Assembly (NCBI GenBank): GCA_015680635.1
Contig: JAABOA010000107.1
Span: forward strand, 1-24,713
DNA from: Lunasporangiospora selenospora
Lineage: Eukaryota > Mortierellomycota > Mortierellomycetes > Mortierellales > Mortierellaceae
Direction: 5' to 3'
Length of the DNA: 24,713 nucleotides
Shown: one piece after another, positions 1-10,216 of the stretch
Layout of the letters: the number at the start of each line of letters is the position of its first letter
Numbering within the stretch: position 1 is the stretch's first letter
Translations under genes and position numbers: made by a program
The notes under the pieces: generated by a model
The model's input: only the letters and a program-made list of their open reading frames with translations
Told to the model about the DNA's origin: nothing
Databases searched by the model: none

Positions 1-181
1 TGCTGCGACCCAATTTTTTGACAAATTCGAAAAAGTGTTGTCTTCAGATGAAGTGCACCATAGCAGTACCAGTGGGGAAATGTACAGAGCAGCAGGGCTA
101 GTACCCTTAAGTTCGACCAAATTTATAGGATGAGTCCCTGTGCGAATCTTGGTTCCTTCCTTTTTCTCGCAGATTCAAATC
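1..181 (+). promoter_or_regulatory. upstream region / 5' leader of the RACK1 gene
   Basis: No coding sequence is visible here. A pyrimidine-rich tract ending in TTTCTCGCAG (AG at 171-172) lies 9 nt before the ATG at 182 and looks like a 3' splice acceptor, so the leader may contain an intron whose donor is outside or near the window edge. I see no convincing TATA box. The start codon context is ATTCAAATC before ATG. Confidence 0.3.
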
Positions 182-2170
182 ATGACTGACAATCTGAACT
201 ACCGCGGTCAACTTGTTGGTATGGCACCCTTACGCATCCAAGCAGTCTCTACCATTACTACCCTTTACCGATGCTCAACCAGGGGGAAAGGAAGAAGATA
301 CGACTTCGATAGAGTCTATCAACAAAGCGACATGGTTGAGTGTCGACATCGATGGATCGATTGATAGATGGATACAAATACTCAGACTGGATCTTTTGCA
401 GAGAAAAAAATTTATACAGGAGACAGGAGGCAACCAAACCTACGCGAGCCTGAACTGCTTGACTCCCCCCTCCTTGGTGCACCAGCTCCAATATATCACT
501 CGACTTTCACTACTCCGAGAAAATAAGAAAAAAATATATACATCAGTCGATGGCGCCGGCGCCTCAACCCACTCATCCGACATCGTCTCATGTAACCCAG
601 TTTTCGACATGGAGACAAGCCTTTCCGCTGCGGATTGAGTTTGGCCTTCGATGCGAGCATTGGGAAAGCGGGCTATGGATCAATGGAAGGAAACAGGATC
701 TGAAGACCAGGATGAAAAGGAATCATGCACACGCACGCTGTATTCAACCTCCCCTCCCCCAAACAGGATCAACCCTTTCCACAATTCTTCCAAAAGCGTA
801 ATCCGGATGAACAAGGTTGAACTAACTCTGATTGCTTGGATCAAATCATTTTTTAGGCCACTCTGGCTGGGTCACCGCCATTGCCACCTCCTCTGAGTCC
901 CCTGACATGATCTTGTCGTCTTCCCGCGGTACGTTCTTTTTTCTCATCTCTATTTTTTTTTCTCCGCCATGAATCTTTTGTTCGGGATCAAAACCACTCT
1001 AATGGAAGAAAAGAGGGAGATGGGGGGAAAATTACAAGATTGCTGAAGCCGGGATCAACTCAGTGGAAGACGTCCTTGTACGGGGCGATCTCTTCTAGTC
1101 TCTTATTTTGGATTTTAAAAAAATTATTGGCCTTTTGTACACTCCTTGGCTGGACTATTATCAAATATCTAAATCTTCTATTCTTTCTATTTCCTTTTTG
1201 GCAACAGACAAGTCGGTCATTGTCTGGTCCTTGACTCGCGATGATGAGGGCAACTTCGGTATTCCCCGCAAGTCGCTCCGTGGTCACAACAGCGCTGTCC
1301 AGGATGTTGTCATCTCTTCGGATGGCCAGTTCGCTCTCTCTGCCTCGTGGGATAAGACCCTCCGTCTCTGGGACTTGAGCACTGGCAACACCACCCGCCG
1401 CTTCGTTGGCCACACTGGTGATGTCCTCTCGGTCTCTTTCTCCGCCGACAACCGTCAGATCGTCTCTGGATCGCGTGATAAGACCATCAAGTTGTGGAAC
1501 ACCTTGGGTGAGTGCAAGTTCACCATCACCGAGGATGCTCACACCGAGTGGGTCTCTTGCGTTCGCTTCTCGCCCAACCCCGCCAACCCCGTCATTGTCT
1601 CCGGATCTTGGGACAAGGTCGTCAAGGTATGTTTGCACTATTGCTATTATTATTTCCTTTGGACTTTTTAGGTATCAGGTGTATTTAATTGAAATTGGAA
1701 GATGAATCAATTGCTGACAAAATCTTATCATTTTTTCATCTCAGGTTTGGGAGCTCACCAAGTGCAAGCTTCGCACCAACCACCTCGGCCACACCGGTTA
1801 CATCAACACCGTCACCGTTTCCCCCGATGGCTCTCTCTGCGCTTCCGGCGGCAAGGACGGTATCACCATGCTCTGGGATCTCAACGAGGGCAAGCACTTG
1901 TACTCGTTGGAGGGCAAGGGTGACGATATCATCAACGCTCTCGTCTTCTCGCCCAACCGCTACTGGTTGTGCGCTGCCACCTCGTCCTGCATCAAGATCT
2001 GGGACTTGGAGTCCAAGTCGGTTGTTGATGAGCTCAAGCCCGAGTTCGCCTTCGTTGGCAAGAAGTCTCAGCCTCCTCAGTGCATTTCCTTGGCCTGGTC
2101 CGCTGATGGCCAGACCTTGTTCGGTGGTTACACCGACAACATCATCCGTGTCTGGACCGTTGGTTACTAA
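182..2170 (+). CDS. RACK1: RACK1/Asc1/Cpc2-type WD40 protein of the 40S ribosome
   Basis: Exons are 182-218, 857-928, 1208-1626 and 1745-2170 (stop TAA), giving 317 aa, exactly the usual RACK1 length. The protein is a seven-bladed WD40 propeller. Visible signatures include [10 protein letters not shown] after exon 1, [15 protein letters not shown], the [14 protein letters not shown] blade and [19 protein letters not shown]. Residues R36-D37-K38 match the RDK motif that contacts the 40S head in human RACK1 and yeast Asc1, and intron 2 splits the D37 codon. Known role of the family: 40S scaffold near the mRNA exit channel, linking translation to kinase and G-protein signalling. Introns are 638, 279 and 118 nt; the first is very long for this window. 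Intron 1 has a CTAAC branch-like motif about 25 nt before its acceptor. In budding yeast the ASC1 intron hosts a C/D snoRNA, but I see no C and D box pair here. Identity is secure; a small uncertainty remains for a 5' UTR intron. Confidence 0.97.
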
Positions 2171-2778
2171 AGAAGATCAAAAGCACGGACGAAACAAAAA
2201 AGAGACAAGAAGCAGAAATTGGGGAACACATTTCAATAAAAAGGTGTCCATTGTAATTTCTTTTTTTTTTTCTTGTATATATTTTCAAGTCCACGTTCTC
2301 TTGATGGAATTCTAGACGGGTACCTCTTTCACATTTTTACTTTATATACGTACATCAAAAAAGAACGTTTTTCCTGATCCTGCCCTTCAAAAAAGAGTGT
2401 CATATGATGACTATATTTTCTGGCAAGCAGCGACGTTGCTATGACGCTGTAACAGGCGCCAGCCAGAGACCGCGCCACACGGAGCCAACGACACGCGTTT
2501 GACTAAGAATTTTTTTCACATCGTGCTGGACCGCCCCATATCCCTCGCGGTTCTTTACCCGTCACTCCCATCTCTATTCTCTTTATTCGCTCCTTTTAAC
2601 ACCTTCGACGCCTCTTTCTTCCTCTTCACCACTTTCTTTACTCTTTGCACACTTGCTTTTTTCTTACTCCATCCTTTTCGGACCACCAACGCGCACCTTT
2701 CGTTTGCTCCTTTACTTTGGCAGACCTTACATCACCTTCGACTTGCTCACTCAACACTCCTCTGGGTAGTTTTTCATC
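2171..2778. other. intergenic: RACK1 3' UTR and promoter of the TVP15-like gene
   Basis: About 600 bases without a gene. The left side is the RACK1 3' UTR with a polyadenylation-type AATAAA at 2235-2240. From about 2520 the sequence is strongly pyrimidine-rich (runs of TTTC, CTTC, CTCC) up to the next ATG, as in many fungal promoters and leaders. A long frame over 2499-3050 is only that leader read through plus exon 2 of the next gene. Confidence 0.6.
2235..2240 (+). terminator. AATAAA polyadenylation signal of RACK1
   Basis: AATAAA sits 65 nt after the RACK1 stop codon and is followed within about 30 nt by a T-rich tract, the normal layout of a eukaryotic poly(A) site. Confidence 0.5.
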
Positions 2779-3754
2779 ATGGCCCAAGGCGCTTCTCTCT
2801 TCAGACTCTTGAACTTGGTTGTTGGTATGGACGACAGTGGGAACGAATTCATGGCGCACATAGCACCATCACTGGAGCCTGTTTTAATACATTTTTTGTT
2901 TTTATCCAACAACTCTTTCTCATGCTCATGCACACTTTTTTTCTTTTTTTTTTTTTTTTGTTAGCTGTCCTCCTCGTCCTCGGAGGCATCATCCTGTTCG
3001 TTGACATTGGTTCATGGAACTCGGGTATTCTTGGTGTCTTTATTGTGTAAGCCCTTGATTTGTTCCTCCCAGAATCTCGTTCCGTCTCCCTTTGCCCCTC
3101 AACCCACCTCCTTTTGTGCAATGATTAATTGACGGGTCAAACTAAATCTGGATATAGCATATTTGGTCTTTTGACCTTCATGCTCGAGTTTACGATCCCT
3201 GAGTTCCTGGTCTATAATCTCGGGTTCATGTTCTCGCTTCTTGGGCGAGGCATCTGTAAGCAAACGAAAAGAAAAAAACGCCAGCACTTATTGATTCCCG
3301 ACAGTAATTGGCCTTTTTTTGTGGACTAATTGACTTCTTGCGCCTTTTTACTGTTTCAACCGTTTCAATCGCTTTCCTTGCATTAAAACAGTCTACTTGA
3401 TGTAAGTAATCGAGATGGATCCTACCCTCTTGTAACGTAATATCAATCTATTGGACTTCGCAAAAAGACGAGCTCTTAACGCATGGAGATCCACACTCTG
3501 TTTTTCTTTTTGTTACTAGTACGGGCCTGCTGTGTCTCTCATGGAAGTGGTTCAACATCGTTGTCGGTTGTATCATCATGGTAGTCGGCATTTTCTATAT
3601 CATCATGCACTTTGTCGGTGCTACGCCCTCGCCCTCCATGTCTGCTGTTCCCAACAACAGCTCGACCACGAACCTGAACCCAGGTCAGACTGGAGCTCAG
3701 TACACGAACCCTGATATGGATCACCAGCCTAGCATGACGCAAAATTATAACTAA
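2779..3754 (+). CDS. TVP15-like Golgi membrane protein (COPI-associated family)
   Basis: Exons are 2779-2824, 2965-3046, 3158-3255, 3392-3401 (only 10 nt) and 3520-3754 (stop TAA), giving 156 aa. The phases of all five exons agree only if the micro-exon is used. The product has four hydrophobic segments at about residues 10-30, 36-53, 60-86 and 91-111. A polar 45-residue tail rich in S, N, P and Q follows and is probably cytosolic. The fold, size, the PEFLVYNLGFMFSLLGRGIF stretch between helices 2 and 3, and the tail fit the COPI_assoc/TVP15 family, small Golgi and late-endosome membrane proteins linked to vesicle traffic. The family call rests on the helix layout and this motif, not on an alignment. 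The intron after exon 1 ends in a long T run, and the ATG context is CATC before ATGG. The exact yeast orthologue is uncertain. Confidence 0.8.
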
Positions 3755-4190
3755 GATACAAAAAAAGGGGGACTGACGACAAATCAGCCAGCCAACCCTA
3801 TTGCCACAAGCAGCAACTGTTCAGCTCCATCCTTTTTTTCTTTCTTTCTTTCTTTCTTTCTTTTTATTTAGCTAATGACCATGTGTCAGGATATATTTAC
3901 ATACTCTTTTTATTCTCTGTTTTTCTTCGTTGCGGTTCATGAATGAAACCATTAGTTTTTTTGTTCCCCAATCTTTTTTTTTCTCTGTAGTTCTGTAGTT
4001 GCATGCCCTGTATTCGTGTTTTTGCAACCCCTTCCAAAGAATGAAATTTCATAATTGGTCTCTGTGAAAGCCCTTCTCAATACAAAGTTGTTCTGCAGAC
4101 TAAACCCCCCCCCCCCAAAGTGGTCACACAGACACACACTCTCTCTTTTGATGATCATTACACCACATCTCATCATTCACCTCATTCAAA
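3755..4190. other. intergenic: TVP15-like 3' UTR and Nudix gene leader
   Basis: No gene seen. It contains a (TTTC)n microsatellite at 3837-3860, several T runs and an uninterrupted run of C around 4106-4116. A CA/CT-rich stretch (about 4125-4190) then leads to the Nudix ATG at 4191. No clear AATAAA is present on the + strand; the poly(A) signal of the upstream gene is not obvious. Confidence 0.6.
3837..3860. repeat. (TTTC)6 microsatellite
   Basis: Six perfect TTTC units flanked by further T runs, within the 3' UTR/intergenic region after the TVP15-like gene. Confidence 0.9.
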
Positions 4191-5375
4191 ATGGCTTCAA
4201 AAATGGCGCTCACAGTGGGGACGCGCTCGATCCCATTGGTCGCGGCCTCGGACAAGATTGACCTCAAGGCTGTAGCTCAGTTCAAACCTCTCCAAGACTG
4301 GGCAAGGAACCTTGCCAAAGAAGAGGCTGCGGTTGGTGCTCCTGCTGCTTCCTCCTCTTCGTCTGGTCAGAACAACAACAGCCCTTCATCGTCCGCAGAG
4401 GGTCAGCCTTCCAATCCTTCACCGATTACTGTTCACAAGATTGAAGTGAGGAGTGTTGACTATTTCGGTCCTCGAGTTGGATTTGTTAACCTTTCGGTTG
4501 ATGCCCAACTGACTGAAACGGGTCAAAGGCCTCCCGGGCTGGTCTTTATGGTAAGGTGGTTTCTACGATGGCAAAGCTTCTTTTGGGTCCCCTAAACGAC
4601 TCTAATGAAATATCATATACTATTTTGTTTTTGTTTTTGTCTACGACGTTTTCAATGTGTAATTGCTCTTGTTGGGCAACAGCGAGGTGGCGCTGTTGCA
4701 GTCCTCTTGATCGTACGATCTCGACAGCCCTCAGGTGTCATCTCGGAACATGTAGTTCTTACAAAGCAACCTCGGCTTTCAATTCCGTCCTTCAACTTTC
4801 CTGAGATTCCTGCTGGCATGCTGGATGGCAGCGGAGACTTTGTGGTAGGGAAACAAAAAAAGATACGGCGAAAAGTCTCTGCTACTTCGCAGGTTTGTTT
4901 ATTTAACAATCAATAGAGTTCTAACAGTATTTGTTGATTAGGGCAAGTGTGCAGAGGAACTCAAAGAAGAGTGCGGCATTACTTTGGAGAATGATAAACT
5001 TATTGATATGACTCAACTCGCTTATGGCTCGGATTGGAGTGGGGTTTATCCTTCAGCTGGAGGATGTGATGAGTTTTTGAGACTTTTCGTCAGCTATAAA
5101 GGTACTGTTGAGAGTTCTGAATGGAGCAGATTGCCTTGCACGCGACGGGTTGAAAACTAAGAACAGGACAATTCATCTTTGATTCTTAAATAGATATGGA
5201 TTGGACTCAGCTCCAGGAGCTTGAGGGTAGGCTGGGAGGGCTTCGTGATCACGGCGAGAGCATCACATTGACACTTGTCGAGCTGAAAAATGCGTACAAG
5301 GCTGCACCAGACGCAAAGCTCTTGAGCGCGTTGGCGCTTCTTCAAGCACTAAAGGCCGAGGGAAAGATTGCTTGA
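4191..5375 (+). CDS. Nudix hydrolase, ADP-sugar diphosphatase-like (AtNUDT14 type)
   Basis: Exons are 4191-4550, 4683-4844, 4942-5101 and 5194-5375 (stop TGA), giving 287 aa. A Ser/Asn-rich linker (about residues 53-80) precedes the catalytic domain. RGGAVAVLL opens the Nudix core at residue 121, and PAGMLDGSGDFV continues across intron 2 into GKCAEELKEECGI. The motif VYPSAGGCDEFLRLF after the box is the hallmark of the plant NUDT14/ADP-sugar pyrophosphatase branch (GCDE in place of the usual loop). Such enzymes split ADP-ribose or ADP-glucose into AMP and sugar phosphate. The Nudix box is imperfect: relative to GX5EX7REUXEEXGU, the first Glu is Gly171 and the Arg is Glu179. E180, E183, E184 and G186, which bind metal and shape the turn, are kept. 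The start is the first ATG; a second in-frame ATG is 4 codons later. No targeting peptide is obvious. Substrate is inferred from the subfamily only. Confidence 0.88.
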
Positions 5376-5380
5376 ATAAA
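5375..5380 (+). terminator. AATAAA overlapping the Nudix stop codon
   Basis: AATAAA begins on the last base of the TGA stop. If used, the 3' UTR would be very short. The spacer to the CTR9 ATG is only 254 bases and shows no better signal, so it may be functional, but this is an inference. Confidence 0.3.
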
Positions 5381-5629
5381 CCTTCCCGCTCTCACAACTC
5401 TAGCACGTTATTTCCCGCCCAGTTTTAGTTGGATTTAGATCTAACTTTCTCCATCTGATCCGCGTTCCTTTTGAGCTGGATTCATTTGCTCTCCAATCCC
5501 ACACCACATCCACCGCCCCTCTCGCGCGATCAGCGTTCCTTGGTTGACCACAGCATCCTTAGGTCCCTCCAGCGCTGTCAGCGAGACATTCATATATTTT
5601 ATTCCCTCTTTATCATTTTCTATTCAGCC

Positions 5630-8600
5630 ATGTTCCATCATCAATCGGCCTCACTGGACATTCCCCTCAAAGGATCCGATAATGTTCTCGAGATTTCTCG
5701 AGCGGGTCTGCCACAACCTGCAGAACTCTGTGAAATCTTCAAGTCGGAGGAGGTTCCACTGAGGCACTATGTCCTGTTTGCTGTAAGAGCTGCAATATAT
5801 CTCTCATTATTATTATTATTATTTTGGAATGTTGGCTCTTCAACCAGCTCATTCAGTTCTTGCGTGCTAATTAATTGACAATATTCTGATGGATCAATCA
5901 GCTGGAATATGCTCGACAGAACAATGTGGACTATGGCATCAAAGTTCTCCACGAAGGTCTTCATGGTAAATTATTAACTTTAGATGAGCAAGTTAAAACT
6001 CTTTCTCTCCAAGTGGGGCAACTATACTCACCGCTCTATCCCCTTTTTCTTTATTTTAGCGGAATACGATACAAACCCGAGAACTCGCCTTCCTCTCCAC
6101 AACTTGCTCGCTTCACTCTACATTCGCAAGTCCTATCTCCCTGGAATCAATCTTCAGGAAAGAAACGGTTACTGGTCAGAGGCAACAAAGCATCTAGGAG
6201 CCGCTGAAAAGATCAACCCCAAGGATGATACAACATGGGTCAGCAAAGGTAAAAAAAAAACCTTGCTCCTCCGATCTGCCATGTTGGAGTAATCCTAGCT
6301 TGAAACTCTTTTTGCTAATCCACTCGTTACTTCGCTCTAGGCCTTTTGCTTCTCGCACGCAACTCGTTTGATGATGCTCACCGCCATTTCAAGCAAGTTC
6401 TTGGGGAGAACCCAAGGAGTATTCCCGCTCTCCTTGGTATGGCCAGGATTCATTTTGTGCGAGAGAATTATGTCCAGGCTTTGGCTCTCTACAGGAACGT
6501 TCTTAAGCTGTGGCCCGATTGCTCTCCAAACCCAAGGATTGGCATGGGATTGTGTTTTTACAAACTTGGAATGACCGATATCGCACAGCAGGCTTTTGAG
6601 CGTTGTATCGAGTTGGTAGGTTGATCTGCATGGTGCCATGAAGCGAAAGCTATATCTCGATCCGAGTTCCCAAGAGCGCAGTCTAACTTGATTGAATTCC
6701 GGAAACTAGAACCGTCATGATTCGACGGCACATGTACTGCTTGCGATGCTTCAATTCAACAGGTGCAAGCAATCAGACTTGACTGAAGAAGAATTGAGAC
6801 AGGCCTACAAGGAAGGATTTCTTCATCTGAAAGATGCATATGGAGCCAACAAGAAGGATTCAGTTGTGGGACTCTTTATGGGCAAACATTTTGCAGTGAC
6901 AAAGGATGTCGAGAAAGCAATGGCCTTTGCGACCAAGGCCTCCAACGCTCTCGGTTTGAAGAATGTGCAATCAGAGGGATTTTACATTATGGGCAAGATT
7001 CATCATCAGCAGGAGCGGTATGCAGATGCTTGCGCATGCTATAGCAAGGCCGTGACACATAATCCCGACAACCTCTTGGCTCAATTTGGACTTGGACAGA
7101 CCCTGTTGTTCAAAGCCGATATTGCTTCGGCTATTACAGCCTTTGAGCGCATCCTGAGCAAGGAGCCAAAATGTGTCGAGGCAATTGCGGTACGTTTCTA
7201 GTCGATCGGGGCTGATCTCTGTAAGAATGACGGAATTCTGTCAGTCATACTAAATTTGAACTTTTGAATTTTTTTACCTTCAAATGACCTGATCATAGAT
7301 CTTGGGATCTATTTATTCACGATCTCCAGGCACAAAGAGCAAGGCATTGGAGTACTTTGATAAGGCGACCAACATCATCCATGAGCGAAACACACTCTCA
7401 GCCCAGGATCCACTAATGTTCACGGAAATGGCGCAGCTTTTGGAGCAGACCGATGTTGCCAAGACAACAAAGGCTTATATGTTTGCTCTGGGTATTTGCA
7501 GTCAGAAGATTGAGCGCGGAGAGTCTGTGGAGTATATGCCCGAGTTGTTGAACAACGTCGCTGCGATCAACCATATGGATGGCAAACTCGAGGATGCAGA
7601 GAGAAGTTACAACAAGGCACTTGATCTTTGTGCGAGCAATATCCAGGATGATGAAACCAATGTTGACATTGCAACAGAAGCAACCATCACCACTATTCGA
7701 TACAACCTTGCACGCTTGTATGAAGAGCGCAATGAGATTAAGCGGGCCGAGGATATTTACAAGGATATTGCGGCCAAATACCACGGTTATGCGGACGCGC
7801 ATCTTCGATTGGGTGTGATTGAGCAATCCCGGGGTAATTTTGAGCAAGCGGCTGAACTTTACAAGGATGTTTTTGGCATGATTGACAACAAGAATGTGGA
7901 TGCTTGGACACTCATGGGCATGTTGCAACAGAAGCAAAATCAGATCAGGAATTCGCGCAAGACTTTGGAGAGGATTGTTAAGGAGATCAACCGACATGAT
8001 GTCTATGCTCTCTTGGCGCTTGGAAACAACCACCTTGGTATTGCACGCGAGGAGAAGGATATGGCCCTGGTAAAAAAAATTGACTTTTATTATTGATACA
8101 TCTGGAAAGAGATATCGAATTCTCCAGACATGAAGAAATCGCTCAGGGTGAGTTATTAATCTATGGATATGGATCATTGTTAATTGTCTATCTTAGAAAC
8201 AAGAGCTGTACAAGAAAGCCTTTGAGTTCTTTGACAAGGTTCTCAAGATTGATGCCTACAATGCGTACGCTGCAAACGGTATCGCAATTTCGCTGGCTGT
8301 CCATGGCCATCACAGTGAAGCCCGCGAGATGTTTTTGCAGCTCCGAGAGGCAGCATCAGCTATTCCTACTATTTGGCTTAATTTGGCGTTGGTCTCTGCA
8401 GATATGGGCCAGTACAGAAACGCTGTTCTTTTGGTACGTGCCTTTTTTTTTGGAGACACTCTAAAGAAATATTGCGGCTGTTGTGTGGAATCTAATTTTT
8501 ATTTCACCGTTATTTACAATCCGTTAGTATGGAAGCGTATCGAAAAAGTTTTTCAACAACGAGGATGAGAATGTGATTCTATCCATGGCAAAGGCACAAT

Positions 8601-9704
8601 ACTGTCTTGCCAAGCAGGAAAAGAGTCCTGAAAAGATGCTCCAAGCCTTATCAATGGCCCAGCGAGCCCTTCGACTCAACCCCAGTGACAAGACAGCACT
8701 TTACGACATTGCACTTACCCAACAATCCTATGCACAATTGATCTCAGACCGTGCCCCTAACCAACGCACAGTGAAGGATATTCATGACGGCATGGCTGGG
8801 TTAGGAGTCGCCAAGGGGTTAGTTTTTTTTTTTTTCCAAATCGCAAGATGATACATCGGGCAAATGGCACTAAACAAAAAAATTCATATGATTCTCTCAA
8901 TAGCATCCTGAAATCACTCATTGCAGTCCCTGCAAAGGAGCATGTATACTATGAACGTGAGATTGCAGCCCAGCGTGAGAAGCACGGCGATTCGCTTCTT
9001 ACTATTCTTCAACGTAAGCTCAAGGATCAAGAAGCCTTTGAGGCTGAGAAGCAGAAGGCTCTAGATGAGACCCTCAAGAAGCGTGAGACCGAGAAACTGA
9101 AAAAGGAAGAACATGACCGGATACAGCGAGAGAAGCAAGTGGAAGAAGAGCGCGATATTGCGGAGCGTCGCCGAGCTCTGGATCAAGATATGAAGGAGAC
9201 GCAGCGTGAGCTGGATGAGTTGAGTCGCGAACGTGCAGAGCGAAACAAGCGGATGATAGCCAGCGATGATGAAGTGAGTGAAGGGGAGCTTGAGGGTGGA
9301 GAGCGTGAAGGCAAAAAGCAGAAAAAGGAGAGGAAGCCAAAGGAACCAAAAGAACCAAAGGAACCAAAAGAGCCAAAAGAACCAAAAGAACCAAAAGAAC
9401 CAAAGGAGCCAAAGGAGCCAAAGAAGGGAAAGTTGCGCAAAAAGTCTGAACTGGATCGTCGTGCTCGGAGCAAGAGTGCTGAAAGGGACGACGAAGATAT
9501 GAACGACGATGCCGGCTCCAATCGGGGGTCATCTAAGAAATAGTAAGTTGTCCTTGTCGATTGGCGGCGATATTTGTTTCATCTCACCTTGATGAATTGG
9601 ATAGTTTGCCTGACCCCCACATGCTTCTTTTGTTCTTGCCCTCTTATTACCCTAATAGCAAATCGAAAGAAACGATTGATTCAGACGATGAACTCTCTGA
9701 CTAG
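5630..9704 (+). CDS. CTR9: CTR9, TPR scaffold subunit of the Paf1 elongation complex
   Basis: Exons: 5630-5782, 5902-5965, 6060-6248, 6341-6615, 6710-7189, 7299-8069, 8197-8433, 8528-8817, 8904-9542, 9659-9704; 1047 aa, close to fungal CTR9 (about 1040-1080). All ten exons agree in phase. The N terminus (LDIPLKGSDNVLEI, then LRHYVLFALEYARQ) is the CTR9 start. TPR units fill about residues 20-810, with NPRSIPALLGMARIHF, TTIRYNLARLYEERNE, YADAHLRLGVIEQSRGNFEQ and NAYAANGIAISLA as clear family signatures. Residues 865-940 are a charged coiled coil. A (KEP)9 tract at about 966-992 and a basic/acidic tail ending SDDELSD follow. In the family, CTR9 scaffolds Paf1C in the nucleus and supports Pol II elongation, H2B ubiquitination and H3K4/K36 methylation. 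The intron 8070-8196 contains decoy splice sites around 8138-8158; the simple single intron gives the best family fit. The last intron starts inside an in-frame stop codon. Confidence 0.95.
9340..9420 (+). repeat. 9-bp coding minisatellite, (Lys-Glu-Pro)9
   Basis: Nine tandem 9-bp units of the form AAR-GAR-CCA encode KEP repeats in the CTR9 tail. Units differ only at synonymous third positions (AAG/AAA, GAA/GAG), so the protein repeat is perfect while the DNA repeat is slightly scrambled. The tract lies between the coiled coil and the basic C-terminal tail and is probably disordered. Confidence 0.95.
9543..9658 (+). other. last CTR9 intron, donor placed inside a stop codon
   Basis: The sequence TA|GTAAGT puts the donor on the third base of an in-frame TAG (9541-9543). 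Splicing to CCTAATAG|C (exon 9659-9704) changes TAG to TAC (Tyr) and adds 14 more residues ending SDDELSD. Retention stops the protein at Lys1032. Both sites match the consensus used elsewhere in this gene. Confidence 0.75.
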
Positions 9705-9798
9705 GATAGGTGGACCATGGCCAATTCGTTAACCGCGATACCACGTTTGGCTCGGTTAACACTCGGAACAGCAACAACCAGGCTTTCAGGTCCTGATA

Positions 9799-9809
9799 AA
9801 TAAAATAAA
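9799..9809 (+). terminator. overlapping AATAAA poly(A) signals of CTR9
   Basis: Two overlapping AATAAA hexamers (9799-9804 and 9804-9809) lie about 95 nt after the CTR9 stop in an A-rich stretch. Confidence 0.5.
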
Positions 9810-10216
9810 AAAGGCGCCGCACACCTCCTGTGTATCTTGATAGTCACTCAAAATCCCATTGATTCCGCGAGGTTTTGGACTGGGAAGAAAAAAAAACACG
9901 CGATTTGGGAGCAGAGAGAGAGAGAGAAGGAGTAGACAAAGAGATGGAAAAGTAAACCTCGGTCGCGACCTTGTGTAGTCCGACAAAACGCCCACAAACC
10001 CCCCTCTCGATTCTGCTGTACCCTTCTAGTGAACATCTGCATCCGAGCAATAAATCAAAGGAGTGCCTTTCGCCGACAAAGTTGCACAACATTTCTAGTC
10101 ATGGATTATTGACTAATAGATGGTCAAGAAGCTCATTTAAATATCTGGTAGAGGTCTATAAATCATGGATTGACGATTCCGGGATGCTGAGGGTGTGGTC
10201 ATGAGGATGACAAGAT

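Noticed and set aside
219..1744. Box C/D snoRNA in a RACK1 intron, as in yeast ASC1
   Set aside because: Searched the three introns by eye for RUGAUGA and CUGA with terminal pairing; only isolated GGATGA and CTGA-like strings occur, with no proper C/D pair or stem.
2499..3050. 183-codon hydrophobic frame before the TVP15-like gene
   Set aside because: It reads a pyrimidine-rich leader (Phe/Leu by composition), crosses exon 1 in the wrong frame and only becomes real within exon 2.
8138..8158. Extra 20-nt micro-exon between CTR9 exons 6 and 7
   Set aside because: It has plausible AG and GTGAGT edges, but with the exon 6 donor it gives ACA TGA (stop), and the single intron 8070-8196 gives the spacing expected for the family.
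7413..8177. 254-codon - strand frame opposite CTR9
   Set aside because: A shadow of the conserved TPR exon; the + strand product matches the CTR9 family throughout.
9074..9532. Antisense frames with Leu/Val or Gly-Ser-Phe repeats opposite the CTR9 tail
   Set aside because: They are the complement of the KEP-coding repeat and coiled coil; no independent signals support them.
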